Source of the DNA: Clarkia xantiana subsp. parviflora
Lineage: Eukaryota > Streptophyta > Magnoliopsida > Myrtales > Onagraceae
NCBI GenBank assembly: GCA_036873135.1
Contig: JAPTYO010000020.1
Location: 6,626,081-6,690,080, forward strand
Direction: 5' to 3'
Length of the DNA: 64,000 nt
How positions within the stretch are numbered: the stretch's first letter is position 1; the number at the start of each line of letters is the position of its first letter. Under the pieces are notes generated by a model, which was given only the letters and a program-made list of their open reading frames with translations, did no database searches and was not told where the DNA came from. The translations under genes and the position numbers were made by a program. Shown here piece by piece: positions 40,670-52,060 of this stretch.

Positions 40670-41265
40670 TGTTAGACCAAAGATACGCTCTTGGTGCGTC
40701 GAGTCTGTTCACGAGACAGGCTCTCGGAGGGCACTTAACGTTTCACAGGATAGGCTCCCGGAGGGCGCAAGTTAGACCAAAGATACGCTCCTGGTGGGCG
40801 TCGAATCTGGTAGTTTGAAATCTACTTCAAGATACGCTTTTGGGGGCGTCGAATCTGGTAGTTTGAAATCTACCTCAAGATACGCTCTTGGGGGCGTCGA
40901 ATCTGATAGTTTGAAATCTACCTCAAGATACGCTCTTGGGGGCGTCGAATCTGGTAGTTTGAAATCTACCTCAAGTTACGCTCTTGGGGGCGTCGAAGGT
41001 CGTAGTTTTTAGAAACCACTCTCAAGATACGCTCTTGGGGGCGTCGAAGGTCGTAGTTTTTAGAAACTACTCTCAAGATACGCTCTTGGGGGCGTCGAAG
41101 TTCGTAGTTTTTGGAAACCACTCTCAAGATACGCTCTTGGGGGCGTCGATGTTCGTAGTATGAAAACTACTCTCAAGATACACTCTTGGGGGCGTTGAAG
41201 GTCGTAGTATGAAAACTACTCTCATGATACGCTCTTGGGGGCGTTGAGGGTGTTGTTTGACTTAA
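40670..41265. repeat. Tandem hairpin array of element A, 48-52-bp units
   Basis: About ten units each carry AGATACGCTCTTGGGGGCGTCGA followed by a short inverted repeat that differs between units: GGTAG...CTACC in the first ones, GTAGTTT...AAACTAC or GTAGT...ACTAC in the later ones. Two larger modules (GGCTCTCGGAGGGC, GGCTCCCGGAGGGC) stand at the left end. The array lies between the 3' end of the antisense gene and the 3' end of the sense frame, as the 50-bp array does in element 1. Confidence 0.93.
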
Positions 41266-41517
41266 AAGTCATATCTGTGTAAGGATAACTTAATGATTAT
41301 ATCACCATCTTCTTTGAAAGATACTTTTGAGTAACTTCTACTTCATTAGGAGCATTCATGCTTTATGTACACTTGGGGTGCCTTGGATGGATCAAGACAC
41401 CCTTTGGTGGAAATGAAAGATAGTTGTAGAGTCGGAGTAACTTCTTGAGTTCTCCTTCTCAAAAGTTGTTTTTGGAAAACTTTAAATGCTTGAACATGCA
41501 AAGTGCTGAATATTAAA

Positions 41518-42437
41518 CTATGGATATGGGGTGGTGAGTGTGTCTGTTGTCACGTACTCCTTTAGGCCTCCTTTGTAAATCATCTCTTCCACTTCTATCT
41601 TCAACACCATGCAATCATTGGTTTGATGCCCCCATGTCCCATGGTACTCACACCAACCCTGTGCATCTCTTCCTAGGAAGGCCTTGCCTTCCTCCTTGCA
41701 TTTTGGTAGCTCTTCTTTGAGGTACTCCTGAAAAATTTCTTCTATCTTTGCCGTGAGGGGTGTGAATTTGAAGTTTACACCTCCTTCCAGTGTGTAACTC
41801 TGTCTTCCATCTTCAAGGACTTCTTCGCATTGCCCTATCTCTTTTGCGAATGCCCTGTCTAGTCTCTCTTTGAGCTCCCTCATTGTGCTCGTCATGACCA
41901 CCTCATAGAGCCCTCCATATGCTTCAATTGAGGTTGGATGCATGTTTCTAAGGAAGGCCTTTACGGCCTCACTTCTTGTGATGTCCATGCTTGCACCATA
42001 GCTGAAGAATCTCCCAAAGTAGCTTGATATGGACTCCTTTGGCATTTGTTTGATGTCGTCTATATATCGGAAACCCTTTTCAATGGAGTCCCTTGTTCGC
42101 TTTCCTTCTGCATTCTCTGGCTGCCAAGGTATGCTTGTTACCCTTACAGCCTTACTTCTCTGCTTCTTCTTAGCTTGTCCTTGAAAGAAGTGCTTACTCA
42201 GGCGGAGTGTAACTCCCTTTTTCATCTTTCCTTGCCTTACCCTTTTCATCACCTTCTCTTTGTCTTGGATGGCCCCAGTCATGACCATAGCCACTGCATC
42301 TGACTTGTGTGATCCACGTCTCATGGAGTTGGTGTAGCATTGCCTTGTGGTGCGTTGGTCACCCAAGACTTCCCCAATTCCGTTTTCGGTGATATACTTC
42401 AGCTTCTGATGCACGGTAGATGGTACAATTTCATATG
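41518..42437 (-). pseudogene. Element A: protease tail fused to a second gag-like module, interrupted by element B
   Basis: Reading leftwards from the insertion point of B, the frame continues the protease of 51767-52060 without a shift once a single ATATG is counted, then passes VHQKLKY and GEVLGDQ. Where reverse transcriptase should begin, it instead encodes a gag-like sequence: SSYFGRFFSYGA, a conserved FTPLTAKIEEIFQ block, and a Cys/His knuckle CEYHGTWGHQTNDC, ending GGLKEYV and a short tail. These are typical of the C-terminal half of Tat gag. It differs in sequence from the element's own first gag at 52419-54170. The frame is open for about 300 residues. It is broken only by the later insertion of B, so the fusion existed before that. 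Confidence 0.7.
42433..42437. repeat. 5-bp target duplication, left copy (element B)
   Basis: ATATG, repeated at 51767-51771. Confidence 0.85.
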
Positions 42438-43234
42438 TGTTAAGTTATGAGATCTAGGTCAACGGGGTGTCGGCTTTGATCTCACTCCTTACGGGGGATG
42501 TGTGCGATCCGGTGTTCCTGAGTTACCCTGCCTTAGCTTATCTTCTTCCTTCCTTCCTTCCTTTCCTTGCTTCTTCTCTCCTTCTACCCTGCAGAAGGGG
42601 CAGTACCAGACACGGAGGGGGGGGGGGGGGGTGGTGCCTGGTGAACCCTCTCCGATGCCTAAGTCAGTATTCTTCTAGAGAGATAAAGCTAGAGAGATGT
42701 CAGAGCTAAAATGTCAAAATGGCCAAGATGATCAAATGAGTTGTGAAGGTGGGGTATTTATAGGCAACGGTGTCATTAAGGTGGCTTAATGACATCGTTA
42801 GCCTTTAAACACAATTAATTAACCTTTAAGCACATAATTAAGACCTTAGGATTCGGAGGAGGTAGGTGGAGTGGACCGAGCATGGGAGTCCGAAGGCGGT
42901 GTCGGGGCCCTTGGGGGGGAGAAATCCGACCTCCAAGGGTAGGGGTTGGGTGAGGGCACCCAACCCCTCCTAGGGAGGGTGGGGTTGGCCAACCCCATCC
43001 CTCCTAGGAGGGATCGGGTTGGTCCACCCGATCTCCCCTAGGGGAGGTCGGGTGTGGCCACCCAACCTCACCTAGGTGAGTTCGTCTCTGCCGGACGGGC
43101 GCTTCGGCCCCGTCCGAGCCGTCGATGTTCTCGCGAAGTGTCCGGGTTGAAGTTTCGATTTGCAATCATAAATGGGACGATAAAAATACAACGGTTCGGA
43201 AGTCAACGGGTTCAAATTGGGCGTATATCCATCA
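42438..43234 (-). repeat. 3' LTR of element B (797 bp)
   Basis: On - it begins TGATGGATATACGCCC and ends CATAACTTAACA. It contains a 15-base G run (42617-42631 on +) and three palindromic 34-bp-type units. Confidence 0.93.
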
Positions 43235-43248
43235 CATGCCCCCGAGTC
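43235..43248 (-). other. Polypurine tract of element B
   Basis: GACTCGGGGGCATG on -, adjacent to the 3' LTR, identical to that of element A. Confidence 0.7.
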
Positions 43249-44440
43249 AACCAATGGCCTAACCCTTGATTGACTCTATTTTAGGATGGTATGACACGCG
43301 CAATTTGAAACCGGGGTTTTACCTTCTTTGTCTGAATGCTTGCTTACCCATGGATGCGTGCCTCTGATTCTGCCCCCCTGTCTAATGAGATAGAGGAATT
43401 GTAAACGTCAGAGTAGCACGGACGTGTGCCTAGGCATGCGTCCGTCTGAGGTGGGAGTAATAAACTTATCTCTGTTACTGGTGTATACTCAAAAAATACA
43501 AACTTGCACAGGGGTGTGATACGAATGCAACTAAATGACTTATGCTTCAAATTCGTGCCGGGATTTTATCTAAGTGAGGAAAAATTAATTTTGGCCAAAA
43601 TTTTTCCTAAGTATGGAATGCTCCAAAAATAAAACTAACTTGATAGCTCGTGTAATAGCCTAAATAGCCCAAAAATAAAACTAACTTACGAGAGATTGGG
43701 AGGGTCTCCACCCGGTCAAACCAAGGTTTGACCGGGTGCTCCCACCCAGTCAAACCTTGGTTTGACCGGGTTCACCCACCCGGTCAAACCATGGTTTGAC
43801 CGGGTTCACCCACCCGGTCAAACCATGGTTTGACTGGGTCGGAAAATTCGGAAGTTCGGGGCTGGCGCGTTTTTTCTGGTTCGGACCGTTTCTTTTTGTG
43901 GGTAACATACTTGGGCCAAAAGTTTCGATTTACAATCATTAACGGGGTGATAAAAATGAAACGAATCGGAAGTCAACGGGTTCAAATTGGGCGTATATCC
44001 ATCACATGCCCCCGAGTCAACCAATGGCCTGACCATTGATTGACTCTATTTTAGGATGGTATGACACGCGCAATTTGAAACCGGGGTTTTACCTTTCGTC
44101 TGAATGCTTACTTACCCATGGATGCGTGCCTCTGACTCTGCCCCCTGCCTTATGAGATAGAGGAATTGTAAACGTCAGAGTAGCACGAACGTGTGCCTAA
44201 GCACGCGTCCGTCTGAGGTGGGAGTAATAAATCTATCTTTGCTACAGGCGTATACTCAAAAAATACATGCTTGCATAGGAATGCAATACTGATACATCTA
44301 AGTGATTCATGCTTCAATTTCATGCCGTAATTTGCCTAAGTGGAGAAAAATTTAATTTTGGCCCAAAATTTTTTCTAAGTATGGGATACTAGAAAATATG
44401 CCTATAGGATGTTAACTAGGAGTGAACATGGACATATCAT
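43249..44440. repeat. Duplicated 3' region of element B with a truncated second LTR
   Basis: The polypurine tract and about 400 bp of inner sequence occur twice, from 43235 and from 44014. Between them, 43690-44013 is a truncated LTR: its last 100 bp (GTTTCGATTTACAATC, then GGGCGTATATCCATCA) match the LTRs of A and B. Its other half holds four copies of a different palindromic unit (ACCCGGTCAAACC facing GGTTTGACCGGGT). It looks like a product of recombination between related elements. Confidence 0.75.
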
Positions 44441-45060
44441 GAACATGAGGATGTGTACTAGCATACATGCAAGTAGGAACATAAGGATGGGAGTGAGTAG
44501 AGACATGCTGCGATTGTAGTCATGAATGTATGCATGAATATGTATGTATGTATGTATGGATGGGTTGTGAGTATAAGCATGAGTGATGACATTGACGTAC
44601 CCGTAGATGTTATCATGAATATGAGCATAAATGCAAAGGTGAGAGCATAGACCTCTCCTTTACCTGAGGGTGGGGACTCTGCCACTCAATGGGACATAAC
44701 GTTCCGCCTCCCTTGTACTAGCATGAGCATTGTCCATTAACCTCGACCTTCGGCATGTGTATCATTTTTCCTTCATTCGTTGGAGCGTGTGTATAGCTCT
44801 TGACCTTTACCCTGCAATTTGTTCCCCATAAAAGTGAGGGTGAAAAAGCTTACAAGCTTTCTTCTTACCGCCGCGAGCGAAGGGGTCTATTGACATGTGT
44901 TAAGGGTTGACCCTTCCTTCGGATGTGCTGGAGCGTTGCTCCATTTGGGGAAACTAAAAGTTCGCCCTCTTCCCTTGGTGTTAAGGTTGCCCCCGTAGTA
45001 GGCGTATCTCGCCCCTCCATGAGTAAGGGTTGATCTTTGTGTTGGTTGCTTGTATAGATG
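44441..45060. other. Element B inner DNA, no gene seen
   Basis: Non-coding stretch with a short TATG repeat near 44535-44560. By comparison with A it should hold the N-terminal part of the antisense gene, which has been lost or replaced. Confidence 0.4.
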
Positions 45061-45775
45061 ACTCACTTTTGGGAAGCTTTCTTCTTCAGACAGGGAGACC
45101 GTTGAATCAGATGAGAGGGAAGGACCCTCTAGTTCTGCTTATCAGACCAAGAAATTTTCTAAGTCAGGGGTGACTGCTAATGCTTCCAGTACATTCTTTT
45201 TCCCTTCTTTTTTCTTTGTGATATACTTATGATTGTTCTCATGCTGCTTCCTTTTTGTTGTTAGAGCGTTCTTCCTTGGTTACCGAATGGTTCTTGTGGT
45301 GGGTGAGAGTTCAAGTCAATCTAAATCCAAGGCGCGGAAACCTGACTCTGAGGTCGGGCCCTCGGCTGCCGAGGAGAAAGAAACCGCGAGAGGCTCTCCT
45401 TCAAGTGCCCCCTTGCTGACTCCCTCCCATGGTAAGGAGGTAGTGGTTGAAGAGGCACCCCCTTTGCTTGACAAAAAGAAACAACCTGTGACTGGCGATG
45501 GGGTGATCATAGGTCTTGATGTCTCTTCTCTATCCCCTGCCCCCCAGCCGAGGGGCCGAGTCTCAAGTTTATTTCATCTTCATATAGATTTGATGACTTT
45601 TGAAGGTGCCTTTGTCTTTCCTATGGGTTATGTTATTAACCCCTGCGTTGAATATTTTTCTTTTGGTGATGGGTGTGATCATCATCTTACATTGAGGTTC
45701 CCCTCTCTTGCCATGGCTCTGATTAAGATAGCAAATTCTTGCTTTGGAGTTTGGTGGAGACTGCTCTTGAATTAG
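45061..45775 (+). pseudogene. Remnant of the antisense gene in element B
   Basis: The frame from 45289 encodes VVGESSSQSKSKARKPDSEV and EVVVEEAPPLLDKKK, clearly similar to the middle exon of the antisense gene in A (VVSVGKGSGPSKSKSRRSD and EIVVEEAPSRLIK). The DNA before it keeps traces of the preceding exon and of a T-rich intron ending TTGTTAG near 45264. The Transposase_28-like start and the coiled-coil end are missing, so no working protein is made. Confidence 0.65.
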
Positions 45776-46086
45776 CCTCTACTAGTGTCGTAGTTGTGAT
45801 CGTTGTGGGGATCGTTTTGTTATATGCCCTCAATAGTGCTTGTCGTGATTCTTTGCTTCATGATTGATTTCGTGAGATATGGAGGTTATCTTCATAATGA
45901 GGACGTCTCCTTCCTGGTATCACCCAGTGGGTTGAAATATAAGTGTCTCCCTTTGATGAGCGTACGAAGGGTGTTGTTTTTCCTTTTTCTTGAACTTCCT
46001 CCTAAGGCCAGGCGTAGCCTTTTGATGTTCGTTGTCGGGATGGTGTCTTTACAATGCATGTCTTTGACAGATGTTTTATGATGTGC

Positions 46087-46321
46087 TGTCATGATAATCA
46101 CTTCGGGATATGTGGACGTGATAGGTACTTCGTGATGTGTCGGAGTGATAGCCCTTCTGTAGTGTGTGGACATGATAGCCATTTCAGGATATGTGGACAT
46201 GATAGCCACTTCAAGATATGTGGACATGATAGCCACTTCAAGATATGTGGACATGATAGCCACTTCAGGGTATGTGGACATGATAGCCACTTCAGGGTAT
46301 GTGGACATGATAGCCACATCA
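46087..46321. repeat. 27-bp tandem repeat, about 8-9 copies (element B)
   Basis: Units of GGACATGATAGCCACTTCA plus ATATGT-type ends recur every 27 bp (46168, 46195 and so on). Because 27 is divisible by three, long open frames appear on both strands; the + frame spells HDSHFRICG repeats that mimic a Cys/His motif. Element A has no such array at the matching place. Confidence 0.9.
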
Positions 46322-46997
46322 CGATGTATGGTGTTGTGCTTTAGTATTCCTTTCTCGTTGGAGAGCCTTTATTGCTATAGCTGCCTTATGTTTAGGCTAT
46401 GTTTGTTGGGTTAGGTCCCGATGTCTCGTCTTGTCGGATGTTGTATCCTTTATGCTCTTTAAATGTCTCCTTCATGAGTTGTGCTTGACGATGTTCAAGT
46501 CTGATACGACCATAGGTCACGCGAGGGCGACATGCAAGACAATAACGTTTATCGAAGGTTGCTTTGTGCGACCTGTAAGGCAATTCTTCTTCTTGATGGG
46601 TCGAGTTTACTTTGGGAGCCTTGAACTTTGGATTTCACGTTTTGCTATCCTTCTTGGTGTGGTTGGGTTCCTTTGAGATACTTCTCTTGACTTGTGATAT
46701 GGATGGTAGGATAGCTCGTTACTTTTCATGATAACCTCTTGTGCTTCTGTATATGATCCTTTGGTCATGGACTTGTCCCTTGTATATGCTTTCCTTTCCT
46801 TATCTTTCTTTTGTGTTTTCCTTCATGCCGTACCTGCCATCTCATCAAGAAAAAACATTATGTGTTCTTTATACAACCTTACTTTAAGATTACTTTCTCA
46901 TGGGATCCTTCTGAGCATGGTGTTCTTCTAAGCATGGTATCCTTCTAAGCATGGTATCCTTCTAAGCATGGTGTGATGATCTCTTCTGATACCCCTT

Positions 46998-47865
46998 ACA
47001 CGGTATACGTTGTACTGTTAGACCAAAGATACGCTCTTGGTGGGCGTCGGAATCTGTTCACGAGACAGGCTCTCGGACGGCACTTAACGTTTCACAGGAT
47101 AGGCTCCCGGAGGGCACAGGTTAGTCCACCGATACGTTCTTGACGGGCGTCAAAATCTGTTCACGAGACAGGCTCTCGGACGGCACTTAACGTTTCACAG
47201 GATAGGCTCCCGGAGGGCTCAGGTTAGACCAAAGATACGCTCCTGGTGGGCGTCGAACTGGTAGTTTGAAATCTACCTCAAGATACGCTCTTGGGGGCGT
47301 CGAACTGGTAGTGTTTTTTCTACCTCAAGATACGCTCTTGGGGGCGTCGAATCTGGTAGGTTGCAAATCTACCTCAAGATACGCTCCTGGGGGCGTCGAA
47401 TTCGTAGTTTTTGGAAACCACTCTCAAGATACGCTCTTGGTGCGTCGAATTCGTAGTGTAATAACTACTCTCAAGATACGCTCTTGGGGGCGTCGAAGGT
47501 CGTAGTATGAACACTACTCTCAAGATACGCTCTTGGGGGCGTCGAAATTCGTAGTTTTTGGAAACCACTCTCAAGATACGCTCTTGGTGCGTCGAAGGTC
47601 GTAGTGTATAAACTACTCTCAAGATACGCTCTTGGGGGCGTCGAAGGTCGTATTATGAACACTACTCTCAAGATACGCTCTTGGGGGCGTCGAATGTCGT
47701 AGTATGAAAACTACTCTCAAGATACGCTCTTGGGGGCGTCGAAAACTGTTCGCGGGATAGGCTCCCGGAGGGCACAGGGTTCGTAGTTTTAGAACTACTC
47801 TCAAGATACGCTCTTGGGGGCGTCGAATGTGTTCGCGGGATTGGCTCCCGGAGGGCTCATAATGT
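46998..47865. repeat. Tandem hairpin array of element B
   Basis: Same family as 40670-41265: about 14 units built on AGATACGCTCTTGGGGGCGTCGA plus a small inverted repeat (GGTAG...CTACC or GTAGT...ACTAC). The larger modules (GGCTCTCGGA, GGCTCCCGGAGGGC) occur at both ends instead of one. Expanded relative to element A. Confidence 0.93.
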
Positions 47866-50093
47866 TACCTTATCTTGTGTCCTTTCTCATGTAGGGTGCG
47901 TCTTTGGAGGTTGGGTGGAAGAGCTTTTGCTTTGGGTGGGTGGGGGTGGATTTCATTCTCTTGATAACTAGGATGTGGCAATGTTTGTATCCTAGGGGTG
48001 CTTGTAAATTCTTTCCCCCCTTCCTTGTGCTTTAGGTTGAAAAGCTCTCTCATAGAATGGCGTCTTGAGTTGTTAATCTCATAGGTGTGTTTCAGACTAG
48101 TTAATCTAATCCATGATCTTTGCTCGTGCATGGGGGGGGGGGGGGGGGGGGGGGTCTGACCGGGCTGTGATAATCTTGGAGTGTTGTGGCACTTAGTGTG
48201 CTTTTCCTTTTCCTTTACATTGGAGTATTCTTCAATGCTTTTAGGGAGTGTCACATTGGTCATGCTCCTCCCACCTTGAATCTTGATTATAGACTTCCTT
48301 TGAATTAGGACTTGAACCTAAAAATGATTTTTTCCTTTAGGTTTGCAAGTGATGCTCCATGATTTTCTATGGGTTTGTCCCCGTATTGGCTATTCCTTGC
48401 TGGATAGCTTCATTAGAGGCTGCATTTGTGTTGCGTACGTATACGTGTTTGAGGTGTGTTGAGCTGACAAGTCCCTCCTTTTTTGTTTTGTCATAACCTT
48501 CATTCATCATGTATTCGGCGTATGGCCTTAAAGGCGGGATATTTTTCTAGTGCCCCTTTTATCGTGGTTCTCCTCTTGATGGGATGCCAGAGTCAAATGT
48601 CTTATCATTTGCAGACAAGGTGGTTGATCGGGATGTGCGTCTAGTGTGAGGGTCGATCTTGAAACCTTACTCCCCAAGCTTTTGAGCTCTTCTTTGGTTG
48701 ATCTTGTAGAACTATTATCCTGCCCTAAGGCTCTTGATAGGAGATGTATCTCATTTTCACACTCTAGTTGTTGCACTATCTCTTTTGCTAATCTTGCATC
48801 TTTAGAGTTTCTCTCTTGGTGCATGACTTCAATGACAGGATTTTCTACCGATGTTTATTCTATTAGGACTTGTATCCTTGGTTGCCTTCCTTTCTTGTGA
48901 GATAGCGAAGGAGTGTTTGTGAACACTCCAATGTGTCGTACTTGGTAGAGGTATGCGCCTGATCTTTATGGCGCTGTCTTGAATCTTCGTGTACCTATCT
49001 CTGATGAACATGTTATTCATTACATATATAGTACGGAGTCCAAGGATCTCCGGGTTAGGATCGTAGTTTGAGAACAGAGACATAGTCATCTATTAGATAA
49101 CCTCTTTATCTACGGAGTTTATTTTTGCAAAAATAGATGCAAGGATACTTGTAAGGATACTTGTTCCATACTTACTCCTGGTTCATTTGCAGTGCCGTGT
49201 CCTTAATGGGTGTGTTGATGTTCCTCTATAGGATGTTGGGAGTGCTCAACTTATTTTTGTAAGTGAGCCTTCCATCTTGTGATCTTTCCCAGAAACTTGA
49301 CCTTATAGGTGCCCTTTGAGATTGAGAAATCTGTTTCTTGTGCATCTCTTGATTGGCGACGGCCTTTTAAGGATTCTTCTAGTGGTCCACCTGTGTACAT
49401 ATATACCACGGAGCCTGAAGGCGTCTGGTATGGTCTTTCTTGGAAAACATGTTGATATCAAGTATCAAAATATACCCCTTTTAGGGAGTTGACTTGTTAT
49501 GCAGTTAAATTAAATAAGAGGATATGGGAAGGATATGAGTGTGGGGGGTTGATACCCCTTGCTTCCTTGGTAATGTAGCTGTCTTCCTCCAGTAGTCTGT
49601 GTGTATTCCTTCCACTTGAGGAATATAAGGTCGCATCCTTGCAACGCGGACTAGGTGGAGATGTATCCTTCATGTATGCTATGTGTGATCTCACTCCACT
49701 ATGTCTCTCCATGAAACTTCCCATTGTAGTAGCTATGTACTAACATGGTATGGTACTCTATGAGTCCCCTGTTCAAATTCTTGTCTTTTCGACTGCTCCC
49801 CTGTCCTAGGGGGATGTGTGCCAAGGGTTGTAATGCATGAGGGGTTTGGACCTGTCGTGCTGTATCATGGGTAGGTGGTTGCCTTGTTGTGTTGTTGGGA
49901 CTATGTCCCTCTCTTTTAGCTTTCCTTGATATGTCCCTTAGTCATGTCTGTAGTGATACGGACTGTATGTGTACATTGCCAGGGTGGATGTTGGAACTCC
50001 TATATCCTTGTTGGTCTGGCGTGTATGTCCTCCCTTAATGCGGTGTATGTCCCTGTTGGGGTACTTGGTTGAATCCATGCCTCCTTGGAGGTC
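47866..50093. other. Element B inner DNA replacing gag-protease, no gene seen
   Basis: About 2.2 kb with only short, unrecognised frames (for example 48528-48824 on -, lysine/glutamate-rich). A run of 23 G lies at 48132-48154. I see no gag, protease or polymerase motif. Confidence 0.5.
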
Positions 50094-50885
50094 TTACCTG
50101 TCTATCTGCCCCCAGAGGGGTGTATGCCCTGACATCCTACTGTGTCTGTTGCTGCCTTGGAGGCACAGACTGCTGCCTTCCCCCTGGGGGTGGCCTTTGG
50201 TTGTCTCTCCTTTGTTCTCCTCGTTGCCCTGTTCGAGGGTGCGAGTGGCGTTCTTACGTTGGAATTTGCTCCTCTTCATGAGCTTCTTCTCCTTCCTGTC
50301 GGTGTTGCCTTTCCTGTCTATTCCTTAGGGTCTCTCTGTAAGCTAGTACCTCGTCCGAGGCGCTCATCAGCCCTGGAGTCACTGTATGTGCTCCCTGTGT
50401 GTATGCCGGCCTTGTGTTGGTTGTGTGAGCACGATTGTCGTTCCTTTGAGTCAGTATTCCATATGGGTACCCTTGAGGTTGTACCTCATAGTGGTATCCC
50501 TGTGGAGGTGCCGTGTATTGGGATGGCACTCCTTGTTGCCCCCAGTCCCTGTGGCTTCCTAGTCAATGGAGTTGAAGCTGTGGAAGCCTCCTAGCCAGCT
50601 AGGCGTGAAGGTTCTCCTCCCTGCTTGTTAGGCTGGGGTGCCTGTGGGGTTATCTGAGATTCTGGGTGTGCAAACTGTTTCTCTGGGTTAGGCAGCCTTG
50701 CTGGAGGTATAGGCTGTCTTTCTTGCCTATTGCCCCCAGGTGGGCGATTATCTCTAGACACTAAGTTGTTCGTCTTCGCTCTCGTGATTGTCAGGCTTTT
50801 TGTTCGAAGCCCACGGTAATAGCCCAATCTCTGGACACCCTACTGTTCGTCATAGCTCGTGTAATAGCCAGGCTTTCTGTTCGAA
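50094..50885 (-). pseudogene. Remnant of gag N-terminus in element B
   Basis: The - frames encode a Pro/Gln/Tyr-rich start (QYTAPPQGYHYEVQPQGYPY, then LAYRETLRNRQERQHRQEGE) that matches the N-terminal part of the gag of element A at 53430-54170. The frame is broken and the core gag domain is missing. A local duplication of the region around GAAGCCCAC (near 50800 and 50883) lies next to the primer site. Confidence 0.65.
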
Positions 50886-50902
50886 GCCCACAGACGGCGC
50901 CA
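50886..50902 (-). other. Primer binding site of element B
   Basis: TTGGCGCCGTCTGTGGG on -, one base from the 5' LTR; the same site type as element A and common in plant gypsy elements. Confidence 0.75.
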
Positions 50903-50903
50903 A

Positions 50904-51766
50904 GTGTTAAGTTATGAGATCTAGGTCAACGGGGTGTCGGCTTTGATCTCACTCCTTACGGGGGATGTGTGCGATCCGGTGTTCCTGAGTTACCCTGCCT
51001 TAGCTTATCTTCTTCCTTCCTTCCTTCCTTTCCTTGCTTCTTCTCTCCTTCTACCCTGCAGAAGGGGCAGTACCAGACACGGAGGGGGGGGGGGGTGGTG
51101 CCTGGTGAACCCTCTCCGATGCCTAAGTCAGTATTCTTCTAGAGAGATAAAGCTAGAGAGATGTCAGAGCTAAAATGTCAAAATGGCCAAGATGATCAAA
51201 TGAGTTGTGAAGGTGGGGTATTTATAGGCAACTGTGTCATTAAGGTGGCTTAATGACATCGTTAGCCTTTAAACACAATTAATTAACCTTTAAGCAAATA
51301 ATTAAGACCTTAGGATTCGGAGGAGGTAGGTGGAGTGGACCGAGCATGGGAGTCCGAAGGCGGTGTCGGGGCCCTTGGGGGGGAGAAATCCGACCTCCAA
51401 GGGTAGGGGTTGGGTGAGGGCACCCAACCCCTCCTAGGGAGGGTGGGGTTGGCCAACCCCATCCCTCCTAGGAGGGATCGGGTTGGCCGACCCGATCTCT
51501 CCTAGGAGAGATCGGGTTGGTCCACCCGATCTCCCCTAGGGGAGATCGGGTCGGCTGACCCGATCTCCCCTAGGGGAGGTCGGGTGTGGCCACCCAACCT
51601 CACCTAGGTGAGTTCGTCTCTGCCGGACGGGCGCTTCGGCCCCGTCCGAGCCGTCGATGTTCTCGCGAAGTGTCCGGGTTGAAGTTTCGATTTGCAATCA
51701 TAAATGGGACGATAAAAATACAACGGTTCGGAAGTCAACGGGTTCAAATTGGGCGTATATCCATCA
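50904..51766 (-). repeat. 5' LTR of element B (863 bp)
   Basis: Matches 42438-43234 but carries about two extra 34-bp palindromic units near 51475-51585, and 12 G instead of 15 in the G run (51084-51095). Confidence 0.93.
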
Positions 51767-52060
51767 ATATGGATTTATGGTTGTTCTTCCAAAGATCCCG
51801 TTGTAGGCTCCCAGGCTTTCAACCACCATAAAGTTGACGTTCACTCTTAGTTGTGTCCATCCCTGGCCCATGGTCACTGACAGGGTTATCATTCCTAGGG
51901 GATAACTTGTTGCCCCTGAGAAGCCAACTAGAGGGAAGTTGACTAGTTTGATGTCCGCCTTTGTTTTTCCTATCTCTTCCAGGACCCTTAGGCTTAGGAG
52001 GTCTGCGGAGCTGCCTCCATCTACTAGTATCCTTTTTACATCGAAGTTATCAATGTCCAT
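51767..52060 (-). pseudogene. Element A protease
   Basis: Retroviral-type aspartic protease with KRILVDGGSSADLLS, FPLVGFSGATSYPLG and the end motif GAYNGIFGRTTIN, as in plant gypsy proteases. The frame continues without a shift into 42437-41518 across the insertion of B. Upstream it is separated from gag by frameshifts and stops (52060-52419), where a zinc-knuckle-like CDNHEAYRHDTNEC can still be read in another frame. Confidence 0.8.

Larger units (their letters stand above)
42438..51766 (-). mobile_element. Element B: non-autonomous LTR retrotransposon nested in A (9.3 kb)
   Basis: LTRs at 42438-43234 and 50904-51766 share TGTTAAG (on +) starts and CCATCA ends, and are flanked by ATATG on both sides. 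It is a close relative of element A, with the same polypurine tract, primer site, hairpin array and gag N-terminus. It lacks most of gag and all of protease and polymerase, and keeps only a fragment of the antisense gene. LTRs differ mainly in repeat-unit number and poly-G length, so the insertion looks young. B inserted into the protease frame of A. Confidence 0.93.

Noticed and set aside
43690..44013. Solo LTR inside element B
   Set aside because: Only one end matches an LTR end, there is no flanking 5-bp duplication, and it is followed by a polypurine tract and duplicated inner sequence, so it is part of a recombinant 3' region.
46054..46344. Cys/His repeat protein (zinc-finger-like)
   Set aside because: It is produced by a 27-bp tandem repeat, is open on the opposite strand too, has no flanking coding sequence and lies in a defective element.
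48528..48824. Possible gag-like frame in element B
   Set aside because: Charged composition only; no gag motif or zinc knuckle, and the matching region of element A has no counterpart.
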